Assembly (NCBI RefSeq): GCF_003390885.1
Contig: NZ_QMEL01000015.1
Span: 1 to 33,168, forward strand
Source of the DNA: Pelagibacterium sediminicola
GTDB lineage: Bacteria; Pseudomonadota; Alphaproteobacteria; Rhizobiales; Devosiaceae
DNA: 33,168 nt
Direction of reading: 5' to 3'
In this document: in pieces, positions 5,516 through 13,627 of the stretch
How positions within the stretch are numbered: position 1 is the first letter of the stretch
How the letters are laid out: the number at the start of each line of letters is the position of its first letter
The notes under the pieces: generated by a model
The model's database searches: none
Seen by the model: the letters and a program-made list of their open reading frames with translations, nothing else
Told to the model about the DNA's origin: nothing
Position numbers and translations under genes: made by a program

Positions 5516-7202
5516 ATTCCTCTCGCAGGTCCTTTTTCGAGAGCTTGCCGATCATGGTCTTGGGCAACTCGTCACGGAAGATGATCTCGCGGGGCATTTC
5601 GAGCTTGGAGAGGTGGTCCTTGAGGAAGGTTTTGAGGCCCTTCTCGTCAAGGGTTTCCCCAAGCTTGAGCTTGACATAGGCGACGGGAGCCTCGCCACGA
5701 TATTCGTCCTTTACGCCGATCACATTGGTCTCGTCCACCGCCGGATGCTTGTAGATGGCATCCTCGATGGCGCGCGGATAGACGTTGAAGCCCGAGCAGA
5801 TGATGAGGTCCTTGATGCGGTCGACAAGGAAGAGATAACCGTCCTCGTCCATATAGCCGACATCGGCGGTGCGCAGATAACCATCGGCGTTGAAGACTTC
5901 GCGCGTGGCCTCTTCGTCGTTGTAATAGCCCAACATCACCTGCGGCCCCTTGACGGCCAGTTCGCCCCGCTCGCCCTGGGCGACCTCGACGTCAGGGTCA
6001 TCGAGGCTCACGAATTTGACGTCCGTACCCGGAACCGGCAGGCCGATCGAGCCGCGCTTTGATGGCTTGCGCAATGCCGCGCAGGCAACGACGGGGGAGG
6101 TTTCGGTCAGGCCATAGCCCTCGGCGAGCAGGGCCTTGGATTTTTGCGCAAAGGCGTCGCGGGTTTCGCCGGGCAGGCCCGCCCCGCCGGAAATCGCCAC
6201 CTCGATCGAGGAGAGCAGTTCGGGCGTCGCCTCGGGTTTGGTGGCGAGCGCATGGAGGAGGGTGGGTACGGCGGGCAGGACATTGGCGCGCGTGCGCTTG
6301 AGGGTGGAAAGGAAGGCCTTCATCTCGAAGCGCGGCAGCATAATGACCTGCGCGCCCGAGCACAGCGGCACGTTGAGGCACACTGTCATTGCGAAAATAT
6401 GAAAAAAGGGCAGCACTGCGATGATCTTGGAGGGTGGATAGAACAGCCCGTCGCCCCATTTGTCGATCTGGCTCATATTGGCCGCGATGTTGGCGTGGCT
6501 GAGCATGGCGCCCTTGGGCGTGCCGGTGGTGCCGCCGGTATATTGCTGGACCGCGACGTCCTTGTCGGGGTCGATCCCGACGGGATCGGGCGCGAGGTTC
6601 TTTGAAACGAGACCGTCAAAGCCGATTACCGCGCCCGCCGCCGGGGAGCGGTCCGGATAGGCGAGGTCGCCGCGCTTGGCGAGCTTATAAAGGAATTTCT
6701 TGAGGCCGGGCAGGGCGTCGGGGAAGTGGGCGACGACGAGCTTTTTGACCAGTCCCTGGGCGACCAGTTTTTCAGCGTTGTCGAAGGTCACCTTGAGATC
6801 GAGCGTGATCATCACGTCGGCGCCGGAATTGGAAACGATGTGGCTGAGCTCGCCCATGGAATAGAGCGGGTTGCAGTTGACGACCGTCGCCCCGATGCGC
6901 AGCACGGCGAAATAGGCGATGACGAAATAAGGGGTATTGGGCAGGAGCAGCGCGACCCGGTCGCCCTTCCTGATGCCCATATCCTTCTGGAGCGCGCCGG
7001 CCAGCGCGTTGACCTTTGCGCCCAGCGCGCGAAAGCTGGTGGTGGCGCCCAGAAAATCCAGCGCCGTCGCATCGCCCATCTTGGCACACGCGGCGAGGAA
7101 TTGTTCATGGACCGGGGTGGTGTCGATGTCGGTCTCCCACTCGATGCCCTCGGGATAGGATTTTATCCATTGGTGGGTGGCTGCGGGCGCGGCGTCGATC
7201 AT
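5487..7202 (-). CDS. fadD: Long-chain fatty acid-CoA ligase
   Basis: 571 residues, normal for FadD. The enzyme activates free fatty acids with ATP and CoA through an acyl-adenylate, the entry step to beta-oxidation, probably at the inner face of the membrane. Visible AMP-binding motifs: YTGGTTGTPKGA (221-232), YGLTE (363-367), DRIKD (461-465) and the C-terminal catalytic lysine in MIGKLSKKDL (about K553). The ATG is preceded by GGAGGGAGAG. It is divergent from fadE, and the start codons lie about 330 bp apart with a palindrome-bearing promoter on each side. The MerR gene follows with overlap, forming a fadD-merR operon. Chain-length preference cannot be read from sequence. Confidence 0.93.
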   Translation of the reverse strand: MIDAAPAATHQWIKSYPEGIEWETDIDTTPVHEQFLAACAKMGDATALDFLGATTSFRALGAKVNALAGALQKDMGIRKGDRVALLLPNTPYFVIAYFAVLRIGATVVNCNPLYSMGELSHIVSNSGADVMITLDLKVTFDNAEKLVAQGLVKKLVVAHFPDALPGLKKFLYKLAKRGDLAYPDRSPAAGAVIGFDGLVSKNLAPDPVGIDPDKDVAVQQYTGGTTGTPKGAMLSHANIAANMSQIDKWGDGLFYPPSKIIAVLPFFHIFAMTVCLNVPLCSGAQVIMLPRFEMKAFLSTLKRTRANVLPAVPTLLHALATKPEATPELLSSIEVAISGGAGLPGETRDAFAQKSKALLAEGYGLTETSPVVACAALRKPSKRGSIGLPVPGTDVKFVSLDDPDVEVAQGERGELAVKGPQVMLGYYNDEEATREVFNADGYLRTADVGYMDEDGYLFLVDRIKDLIICSGFNVYPRAIEDAIYKHPAVDETNVIGVKDEYRGEAPVAYVKLKLGETLDEKGLKTFLKDHLSKLEMPREIIFRDELPKTMIGKLSKKDLREEYERTQGKGA

Positions 7203-7248
7203 GTCATCTCTCCCTCCGGGCGGGCTTTTTGCCCTTCTCCTCGCTAAA

Positions 7249-7277
7249 AATATGTCATAGGCTTACGTTAACGTCAA
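7249..7277 (-). promoter_or_regulatory. fadD-merR promoter with an ACGTTAACGT operator over the -35 element
   Basis: On the minus strand: TTGACG (7272-7277), 17 bp, CATATT (7249-7254). The -35 hexamer is part of TTACGTTAACGTCAA (plus strand 7263-7277), whose core ACGTTAACGT (7265-7274) is a perfect palindrome. The promoter is 47 bp from the fadD ATG. Overlap of the dyad with -35 suggests repression by occlusion, probably by the MerR protein encoded in the same operon. Confidence 0.7.
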
Positions 7278-7411
7278 ACTGCTTACGTGTGGCAGGGTGA
7301 TTGACGCATTTGGAGCGTAACGTGGGTGTGAGGACCGGAGTTGCAACGGACAGGCCGGTCGGGCGTTTGGATTTTATCCGGATAGCGGGCAATGACGTAA
7401 TGGGTATTAGA

Positions 7412-7439
7412 TTGACGTTAACGTCCATACGTGTATGTT
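7412..7439 (+). promoter_or_regulatory. fadE promoter with a GACGTTAACGTC operator over the -35 element
   Basis: TTGACG (7412-7417), 16 bp, TATGTT (7434-7439). The -35 lies in the 12-bp perfect palindrome GACGTTAACGTC (7414-7425), nearly identical to the site at 7263-7277 on the fadD side. A second small dyad, CATAC-GT-GTATG, follows at 7426-7437. The start of fadE is 94 bp downstream. Paired sites in a divergent region suggest common control of both fad operons. Confidence 0.7.
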
Positions 7440-7533
7440 TTTAGATGATGGCGCGTAAAAGCGTCCGCAACTGGAACCTGCCGGCCTGGCGGGCCGCCGA
7501 TCCCGCCGCCGGTCAGTCGAGGAGGTCCGCCTG

Positions 7534-10011
7534 ATGGCTTGGGCACTGTTGGTTCTCGGAATCGTTGCATTTTTCGTTCTGGCCATCCGCCAGTCCCCGC
7601 TCTGGCAGTGGGCGCTCGCAGCGCTCGTCGTCGGCGGTCTGGCGATGCTGCGCCCCGAGGAGGGGCTGGCCTTTTCCACTTCCGCCGTGGGCTGGATTTT
7701 CGCGCTTCTGCCGGCGGTTATCCTGGGGCTGCTCTCGATCGGGGCGGTGCGCCGGATGGTTCTGACCGGCCCGGCCTATAAGATCGTCAGGTCCGTCCTG
7801 CCGCGCATCTCGTCCACCGAACGCGAAGCGCTCGATGCGGGGACCGTGGGCTGGGACGCCGAGATCTTTTCGGGCCGCCCCGACTGGTCGAGGCTCCTCG
7901 ATATCCGCAAGCCCGATCTCACCGAAGAAGAACAGGCGTTCCTCGACGGGCCTTGCCAGGAGGTCTGCGCGATGATCGATGACTGGGACACGCGCCACAA
8001 CCGCATGGACCTGCCGCCCGAGGTCTGGCAGTTTTTGAAGGACAAGGGCTTTTTCGGCATGCTCATCGGCAAGGAGCATGGGGGGCTGGGCTTTTCCGCG
8101 CAGGCGCAGAGCCAGGTGGTCTCAAAGATCGCCTCGCGCTCGGTCGCTGCGGGGATCACCGTCATGGTTCCCAATTCGCTCGGGCCGGGCGAACTGCTTG
8201 AAAAATACGGCACCCCCGAGCAGCAGGGCAAATATCTCCAGCGGCTGGCCAAAGGCGAGGAGGTTCCCTGCTTTGCGCTCACCGGCCCGCATGCCGGGTC
8301 CGACGCGGCGGGGATGCGCGATGTGGGTGTCGTCACCTATGGCGAATATGAGGGCAAGACCGCACTCGGCGTGCGCCTCTCATGGGACAAGCGCTACATA
8401 ACGCTCGCGCCCATCGCAACGCTGCTCGGCATCGCCTTCATCCTTTATGATCCCGACAACCATCTGGGCAAGGGCGAGGAGGTGGGCATCACGCTGGCGC
8501 TGGTGCCGGCCGATTATCCCGGCGTCGTCATCGGCCGCCGCCATTTCCCGGCGCGCGCCGCGTTCATGAACGGGCCGACCTCGGGCAAGGACGTTTTTAT
8601 CCCCCTCGATTTCCTGATCGGGGGCACCGAATATGCCGGGCAGGGCTGGCGCATGCTGATGGAGTGCCTTGCCACGGGCCGCGCCATTTCGCTGCCCGCC
8701 ATCGGCACCATCTCGATCAAGGCCGCGTTGCGCGCCACCTCGACCTATGCGCGCATCCGCCGCCAGTTCGGCATCGCCATCGGCATGATGGAGGGCGTGG
8801 GCGAGGGGCTGGCGCGGCTGGTCAAGTCCGCCTATCAGTTCGAGGCGTCGCGCGCCATGACCGCGGCCATCGTCGATGATGGGGAAAAGCCCGCAGTGAT
8901 TTCAGCGGCGCTCAAATACCGCACGACCGACGAGATGCGGCACCGGATCGACGATGCCATGGACATCCATGGCGGGCGCGCCGTGCAGGATGGGCCCTCC
9001 AACTATCTTTTCTCGGGCTATTCCAACGTTCCCGTCGCCGTTACCGTCGAGGGCGCCAACATCCTCACCCGCACGCTCATCACCTTTGCGCAAGGGGCAC
9101 TGCGGGCGCATCCCTATCTTTTGAAGGAAGTGGAGGCAGCCCAGAACCCCGATAAAAAGACGGGCCTTCTGGCGTTCGACACGGCGTTCTCGGGCCATAT
9201 CGGCTTCATGCTGCGCAACATGATCGCGTCCTTCTGGCACAATCTCACCTTCGGGCGCTTCGCTTCGAGCCCGGTGGAACACGAATTGAAGGGATGGTAC
9301 CGGCAGTTGCATCGCTATAGCCAAAGCTTTGCGCTGGCCGCGGACTGGACGGTTGCGTTCCTTGGCGGGGATCTGAAACGCAAGCAGATGCTTTCGGGCC
9401 GCATGGCCGATGCCTTCTCCGAGCTTTACCTGCTCTCGACGGCGCTCAAGCGCTTCGAGGACGACGGGCGGATGCCCGAGGACATCGCGATCATCGACGC
9501 CATCGCGCGCGACCGCATCGCGGGGGTGGAAAAGGCGCTGGGCGAGGTGATCGACAACTTCCCCAACCCCTTCATGCGTTTTGCGCTCAACCTCTTCATT
9601 TTCCCGCTCGGACGCCATGCGCGCCCGGCACGGGACCGCGAGAACTTCCGGCTGGCCCGCTCGGTGCTGGGGCATTCGGTACTGCGTGACCGGCTGACGC
9701 GCGGGGTCTATGTCAGCTTCGATCCCAACGACCGCATGGGCATGCTCGAAGATGCGCTCACGAGGGTCGAAGCGGCGGCGGAAATCGAAAAGAAGTTCTT
9801 CCGCGCCATCAAGAAGGGCGAAATCCAGCGCCGGCTCGACCGTGACGCCATCGAGGATGCAGTGGCGGCGGGCGTCTTGACGCTCGATGAAGCCGCCATC
9901 ATGCGCGCGGCGGATGAGGCGACGGATCGTGTCATCAAGGTCGACGATTTTGCGCCCGATGAACTGGCGCGGGTGCAAGCGGCGCCCGCACTCGATGCAG
10001 CGGCGGAGTAG
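7534..10011 (+). CDS. fadE: Acyl-CoA dehydrogenase, FadE type
   Basis: 825 residues, close to E. coli FadE (814), about twice the size of ordinary acyl-CoA dehydrogenases. Two N-terminal hydrophobic segments (about 3-20 and 25-75) suggest membrane attachment. A FAD-binding dehydrogenase core (about 120-520) includes the FALTGPHAGSDAAG region and VEGANILTRT, where FadE proteins carry the catalytic glutamate. The remaining 300 residues are the FadE-specific helical C-terminal domain (DUF1974). It catalyses the first oxidation of beta-oxidation, acyl-CoA to trans-2-enoyl-CoA, passing electrons to the quinone pool via ETF. GAGGAGGT lies just upstream of the ATG. It is followed by fadJ and fadI after a 198-bp gap holding a repeat element, so it may be cotranscribed with them. 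Confidence 0.94.
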   Translation: MAWALLVLGIVAFFVLAIRQSPLWQWALAALVVGGLAMLRPEEGLAFSTSAVGWIFALLPAVILGLLSIGAVRRMVLTGPAYKIVRSVLPRISSTEREALDAGTVGWDAEIFSGRPDWSRLLDIRKPDLTEEEQAFLDGPCQEVCAMIDDWDTRHNRMDLPPEVWQFLKDKGFFGMLIGKEHGGLGFSAQAQSQVVSKIASRSVAAGITVMVPNSLGPGELLEKYGTPEQQGKYLQRLAKGEEVPCFALTGPHAGSDAAGMRDVGVVTYGEYEGKTALGVRLSWDKRYITLAPIATLLGIAFILYDPDNHLGKGEEVGITLALVPADYPGVVIGRRHFPARAAFMNGPTSGKDVFIPLDFLIGGTEYAGQGWRMLMECLATGRAISLPAIGTISIKAALRATSTYARIRRQFGIAIGMMEGVGEGLARLVKSAYQFEASRAMTAAIVDDGEKPAVISAALKYRTTDEMRHRIDDAMDIHGGRAVQDGPSNYLFSGYSNVPVAVTVEGANILTRTLITFAQGALRAHPYLLKEVEAAQNPDKKTGLLAFDTAFSGHIGFMLRNMIASFWHNLTFGRFASSPVEHELKGWYRQLHRYSQSFALAADWTVAFLGGDLKRKQMLSGRMADAFSELYLLSTALKRFEDDGRMPEDIAIIDAIARDRIAGVEKALGEVIDNFPNPFMRFALNLFIFPLGRHARPARDRENFRLARSVLGHSVLRDRLTRGVYVSFDPNDRMGMLEDALTRVEAAAEIEKKFFRAIKKGEIQRRLDRDAIEDAVAAGVLTLDEAAIMRAADEATDRVIKVDDFAPDELARVQAAPALDAAAE

Positions 10012-10040
10012 GGGGATGGCGGGAGAAGCGATATCGCAAG

Positions 10041-10184
10041 CGATTTCGGCTATCGCCGAATCCCCCCTCCCTCCTCCCCCACAAGGGGGGAGGTGCTGGC
10101 CTTGTGCGTTTGGAGACAGTCGCGCGAAGGAAGCACCCTCCCCTTGATGGGGAGGGCTGGGGAGGGGTGAAGCCACACGCTCGA
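10041..10184 (+). repeat. GC-rich intergenic dyad element, family 2, copy B
   Basis: Contains CTCCCCCACAAGGGGGGAG and CCTCCCCTTGATGGGGAGG dyads joined by GCTGGCCTTGTGCGT and flanked by TTCGGCTATCGCCGAA and AAGCCACACGCTC. It aligns with the reverse complement of 19563-19696. It fills the gap between fadE and fadJ, so it may reduce read-through or stabilise the upstream mRNA; that role is inference. Confidence 0.8.
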
Positions 10185-10209
10185 ATCCGGCGAACTGAAA
10201 GGAAAAGCC

Positions 10210-12177
10210 TTGGCACAATCCGATCTTTCAAACCTCCGCCACTGGCGCTTTGCGGTCGATGTCGAGCAGATCGGCTGGCTGACGCTGGACGTTGCGGATT
10301 CGCCGGTCAACGTGCTGAGCCGCGAGGTGCTGACCGAGCTTGATGCGGTCGTGACCCACATCGAAGAGTTGGCGAGGGAAAAGGCCATTGCCGGCGTGAC
10401 GCTGCTTTCGGGCAAGGCCGGTTTCATCGCGGGAGCCGATATTTCCGAATTCGATGCGATGAGCGATCCGGCGGTGCTGCCCGAGGCTTTGCGGTTCACC
10501 CATGCGCTGTTCCAGCGCATCGAGGATTTGCCGGTGCCGTTTGTCGTGGGGATTTCGGGGTTTTGCGTCGGGGGCGGGCTGGAGCTGGCGCTGGCTTCGC
10601 ATTATCGCATCGCGGTCGATGACGAGACGACCAAGCTGGGCTTTCCCGAGGTCAGGCTCGGCATCTTCCCCGGCTTTGCCGGGACGGGCCGCTCGATCCG
10701 GCAGGCGGGGCCGGTCGATGCCATGCAGTTGATGCTGACCGGGCGCAATCTTTCGGCGCGGGCGGCAAGGCGGGCAAACCTTGTCGACAAGCTTGTAAGG
10801 CATCCCGACATGCTGCGCTGGGAGGCGCGAAAAGCGGTGCTTTCAAAGCGCAAATCGCCTCCCGCGCCTCTTTCCAAACGCGTCATGGCCCTGGGCCCTG
10901 TGCGGGGCCGGGTTGTCGAAAAGATGCGGGCCGAGACGGGGAAAAAGGTCAACAAGGACCACTACGCGGCGCCCTTCGCGCTGATCGATCTGTTCGAGAA
11001 GTATGGCGACAATCCAAAGGCGATGATGAAGGCCGAGATCGATGCCTTCGTGCCTCTGATGGCATCGCCCACCGCGCAGAATTTGCGTCGGGTGTTCTTT
11101 TTGTCCGAAAGCCTCAAAAAGCTCGGGCTGCGCGGCAAGGAGAAGCCCAAATTCGCCCGCGTACATGTGGTTGGTGCGGGCGTCATGGGCGGGGATATCG
11201 CCGCCTGGTGCGCGCTGCGCGGGCTTGGCGTGACCTTGCAGGACATGGATATGGAGCGCATCACCCCGGCGCTCGACCGCGCCAAAAAGCTGTTCAAGAA
11301 GCGCCTGAAGACAAAACAGGCGGTCGATGCCGCCATGTCCCGGCTCGAAGCGGACGTCGAGGGCAAGGGCATTCCGCGCGCCGACGTCTTGATCGAGGCG
11401 GTGGTCGAAAAGCTCGAGGTCAAGCAGCAGATTTTCGCGGATGCCGAAAAGCGCATGAGACCCGACGCGATCATGGCGACCAACACCTCCTCCATCGAAC
11501 TCGAACGCATCACGGAAAAGCTCGATAACCCCTCACGGCTGATCGGACTGCATTTTTTCAATCCGGTCGCGCAATTGCCGCTGGTCGAGGTGATCCGCTC
11601 GAAACTCAATGACGAGGAGGCGATCCGCAAGGGCGCATCGTTCGTCCTCGCCATCGGCAAGTCGCCGGTGGTGGTCAAGTCCGCGCCGGGCTTTTTGGTC
11701 AACCGCGCGCTGATGCCCTACATGCTCGAGGCGGTGGACCGGGTGGAAAAGGGCGAAAGCCCCGAGCAGCTCGACGAAGCCGCCGTCGCCTTCGGGATGC
11801 CGATGGGGCCCATAGAATTGATGGATACGGTCGGGCTCGATGTCGGCGCATCGGTGGCGCGCGAACTGGGGCAGACGGTGCGCGAGGATTCAAAATTCGC
11901 CAAGCTGGTGAAGGCCGGAAAGCTGGGCCGCAAGACCGGCCAGGGCTTTTACAAATGGGAAGACGGCAAGCCGATCAAGGACAAGGCGCCCGCCCATGGC
12001 AATCTTGCCGGCCTTGGCCGCGACCTCGTGCAGCCCCTGGTCGACATGACCGAGGAGATCGTCGCCGAAGGCGTGGTCGAAAGTGCCGACCTCGCCGATA
12101 TCGGCCTGATCCTGGGCACCGGGTTCGCGCCGTTCCTGGGCGGACCGCTCAAGGCGCGTCAGGATGGAAAGGCATGA
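10210..12177 (+). CDS. fadJ: Fatty acid oxidation complex alpha subunit: enoyl-CoA hydratase and 3-hydroxyacyl-CoA dehydrogenase
   Basis: 655 residues, bifunctional. The N-terminal crotonase domain (about 1-190) has FIAGADIS and the two hydratase glutamates in GGGLELAL (E125) and LGFPEVRLG (E147). The dehydrogenase half begins with the NAD-binding GAGVMGG (322-328) and has NTSS and the catalytic histidine in GLHFFNPV (H448). It performs hydration and NAD-dependent oxidation of beta-oxidation intermediates. The protein ends soon after GFAPFLGGPL, about 45 residues earlier than E. coli FadJ. The start is TTG at 10210 with AAAGGAAAAG just upstream; no nearer ATG keeps the first strand. The downstream thiolase starts within its stop codon (ATGA), so the two subunits are translationally coupled. 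FadJ is preferred to FadB because the partner thiolase is FadI-like. Confidence 0.9.
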   Translation: MAQSDLSNLRHWRFAVDVEQIGWLTLDVADSPVNVLSREVLTELDAVVTHIEELAREKAIAGVTLLSGKAGFIAGADISEFDAMSDPAVLPEALRFTHALFQRIEDLPVPFVVGISGFCVGGGLELALASHYRIAVDDETTKLGFPEVRLGIFPGFAGTGRSIRQAGPVDAMQLMLTGRNLSARAARRANLVDKLVRHPDMLRWEARKAVLSKRKSPPAPLSKRVMALGPVRGRVVEKMRAETGKKVNKDHYAAPFALIDLFEKYGDNPKAMMKAEIDAFVPLMASPTAQNLRRVFFLSESLKKLGLRGKEKPKFARVHVVGAGVMGGDIAAWCALRGLGVTLQDMDMERITPALDRAKKLFKKRLKTKQAVDAAMSRLEADVEGKGIPRADVLIEAVVEKLEVKQQIFADAEKRMRPDAIMATNTSSIELERITEKLDNPSRLIGLHFFNPVAQLPLVEVIRSKLNDEEAIRKGASFVLAIGKSPVVVKSAPGFLVNRALMPYMLEAVDRVEKGESPEQLDEAAVAFGMPMGPIELMDTVGLDVGASVARELGQTVREDSKFAKLVKAGKLGRKTGQGFYKWEDGKPIKDKAPAHGNLAGLGRDLVQPLVDMTEEIVAEGVVESADLADIGLILGTGFAPFLGGPLKARQDGKA

Positions 12178-13475
12178 GCAGCGCAATGACACAGAGCTTG
12201 AGGAAAGTCGCCATCGTGGGCAGCGCGCGCACCCCGTTTTGCCGCGCCTATACGGGCTATGAAAACGAATCCAATCTCTCGATGCTTTCGACCGCCATCG
12301 GCGGGCTGGCCGACAAATACGGGCTCAAGGGCGAACGGGTGGGCGAGGTGATGGCCGGGTCGGTCATTTCCCATTCAAGGGATTTCAACCTCGCGCGTGA
12401 GGCGCTGCTCGATGCGGGGCTGTCGCCCTTTACGCCCGGCACGACCATGCAAATCGCCTGCGGCACCTCGCTTCAGGCGGCGCTGGTGCTGGGCGCCAAG
12501 ATCGCGACCGGTGAGATCGAGAGCGGCATTGCGGGCGGATCGGACACGGTGTCCGACAGCCCGGTGGTGCTGGGGCCGAAAATGCAAAAGCGCATGATCG
12601 CGCTGTCCCGCGCACGGACGACAGGCGAAAAGCTGGCCGCTTTCAAGGGCTTCAATTTCGGCGAGATCGCGCCTGTCGCTCCTTCGACGCAAGAGCCACG
12701 CACCGGACTTTCCATGGGCGAGCATTGCGAGTTGATGGCGAAAGAATGGGGCATCACCCGCGAGGCGCAGGACGAAGTGGCGCTCAGGAGCCATCTCAAC
12801 GCGGCTCGCGCCTATGACGAGGGGTTTCACGACGACCTGCTGGTGCCGTGCGCCGGTATCCTCAAGGACAACAATGTCCGCCCCGACACCAGCCTTGAAA
12901 AGATGGCGGCGATGAAGCCCGCCTTCGACAGGAAATCGGGCAAGGGCACGCTGACGGCGGCCAATTCCACCCCGCTCACCGATGGCGCCTCCTCGGTGCT
13001 GCTGGCAAGCGAGGAGTGGGCGAGGGAACGTGGGCTGCCGGTTCTGGCCTGGCTCACCATGGGCGCGGTTTCGGCCAATGATTTCGCGCATGGGGACGGG
13101 CTGCTGATGGCGCCGACCATCGCGGTTTCAAACCTCATGGCCCGCTCGGGGCTTTCGTTCGACGACATCGATCTTTTCGAGCTGCACGAGGCGTTCGCCG
13201 CGCAGGTGCTGTGCACGCTCAAGGCGTGGGAGGACCCGGGGTACAACCGCGACGTGCTCGGGCGCGAGACGCCGCTGGGGGCCATTCCGACCGAGAAAAT
13301 CAACGTTTACGGGTCCTCGCTCGCCTATGGCCATCCCTTCGCGGCGACGGGCGCGCGCATCCTGGGGATGACCGCTAAGATGCTCAATACGCTCGATAAA
13401 TCACGCGCACTGCTCTCGGTGTGCACAGCCGGTGGCATGGGTGTTGCGGCGATCGTGGAAAGGGGGCAGCTTTAG
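12174..13475 (+). CDS. fadI: Acetyl-CoA C-acyltransferase (beta-oxidation thiolase), FadI type
   Basis: 433 residues from ATG 12174, which overlaps the fadJ TGA as ATGA. AGGA at 12161-12164 is the likely ribosome-binding site. A longer open frame upstream is the fadJ shadow. An ATG at 12186 is a possible alternative. Thiolase catalytic residues are visible: nucleophilic C96 in IACGTSLQA, H338 in ELHEAFAAQ, H387 in YGHPFAATGAR and C417 in SVCTAGG. The ACGTS context, the IAGGSD segment and the length resemble E. coli FadI (436) more than FadA (387). It cleaves 3-ketoacyl-CoA with CoA to acetyl-CoA and a shortened acyl-CoA, in complex with the FadJ subunit. It is the last gene of the plus-strand fad block. 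Confidence 0.92.
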   Translation: MSSAMTQSLRKVAIVGSARTPFCRAYTGYENESNLSMLSTAIGGLADKYGLKGERVGEVMAGSVISHSRDFNLAREALLDAGLSPFTPGTTMQIACGTSLQAALVLGAKIATGEIESGIAGGSDTVSDSPVVLGPKMQKRMIALSRARTTGEKLAAFKGFNFGEIAPVAPSTQEPRTGLSMGEHCELMAKEWGITREAQDEVALRSHLNAARAYDEGFHDDLLVPCAGILKDNNVRPDTSLEKMAAMKPAFDRKSGKGTLTAANSTPLTDGASSVLLASEEWARERGLPVLAWLTMGAVSANDFAHGDGLLMAPTIAVSNLMARSGLSFDDIDLFELHEAFAAQVLCTLKAWEDPGYNRDVLGRETPLGAIPTEKINVYGSSLAYGHPFAATGARILGMTAKMLNTLDKSRALLSVCTAGGMGVAAIVERGQL

Positions 13476-13627
13476 TGCTTGTCAAATGGAATTGGGCAGG
13501 GATAGGCTCCATTCCATCCGGGCGGGAGATGAAATTCCCGGCCGACAATATGAGCCGTCCCGTTTTATCGCGCGGGTGGCCATGGACTGGAAATATATCA
13601 ATGTCCAATCTCAAGGAGACGATCATC

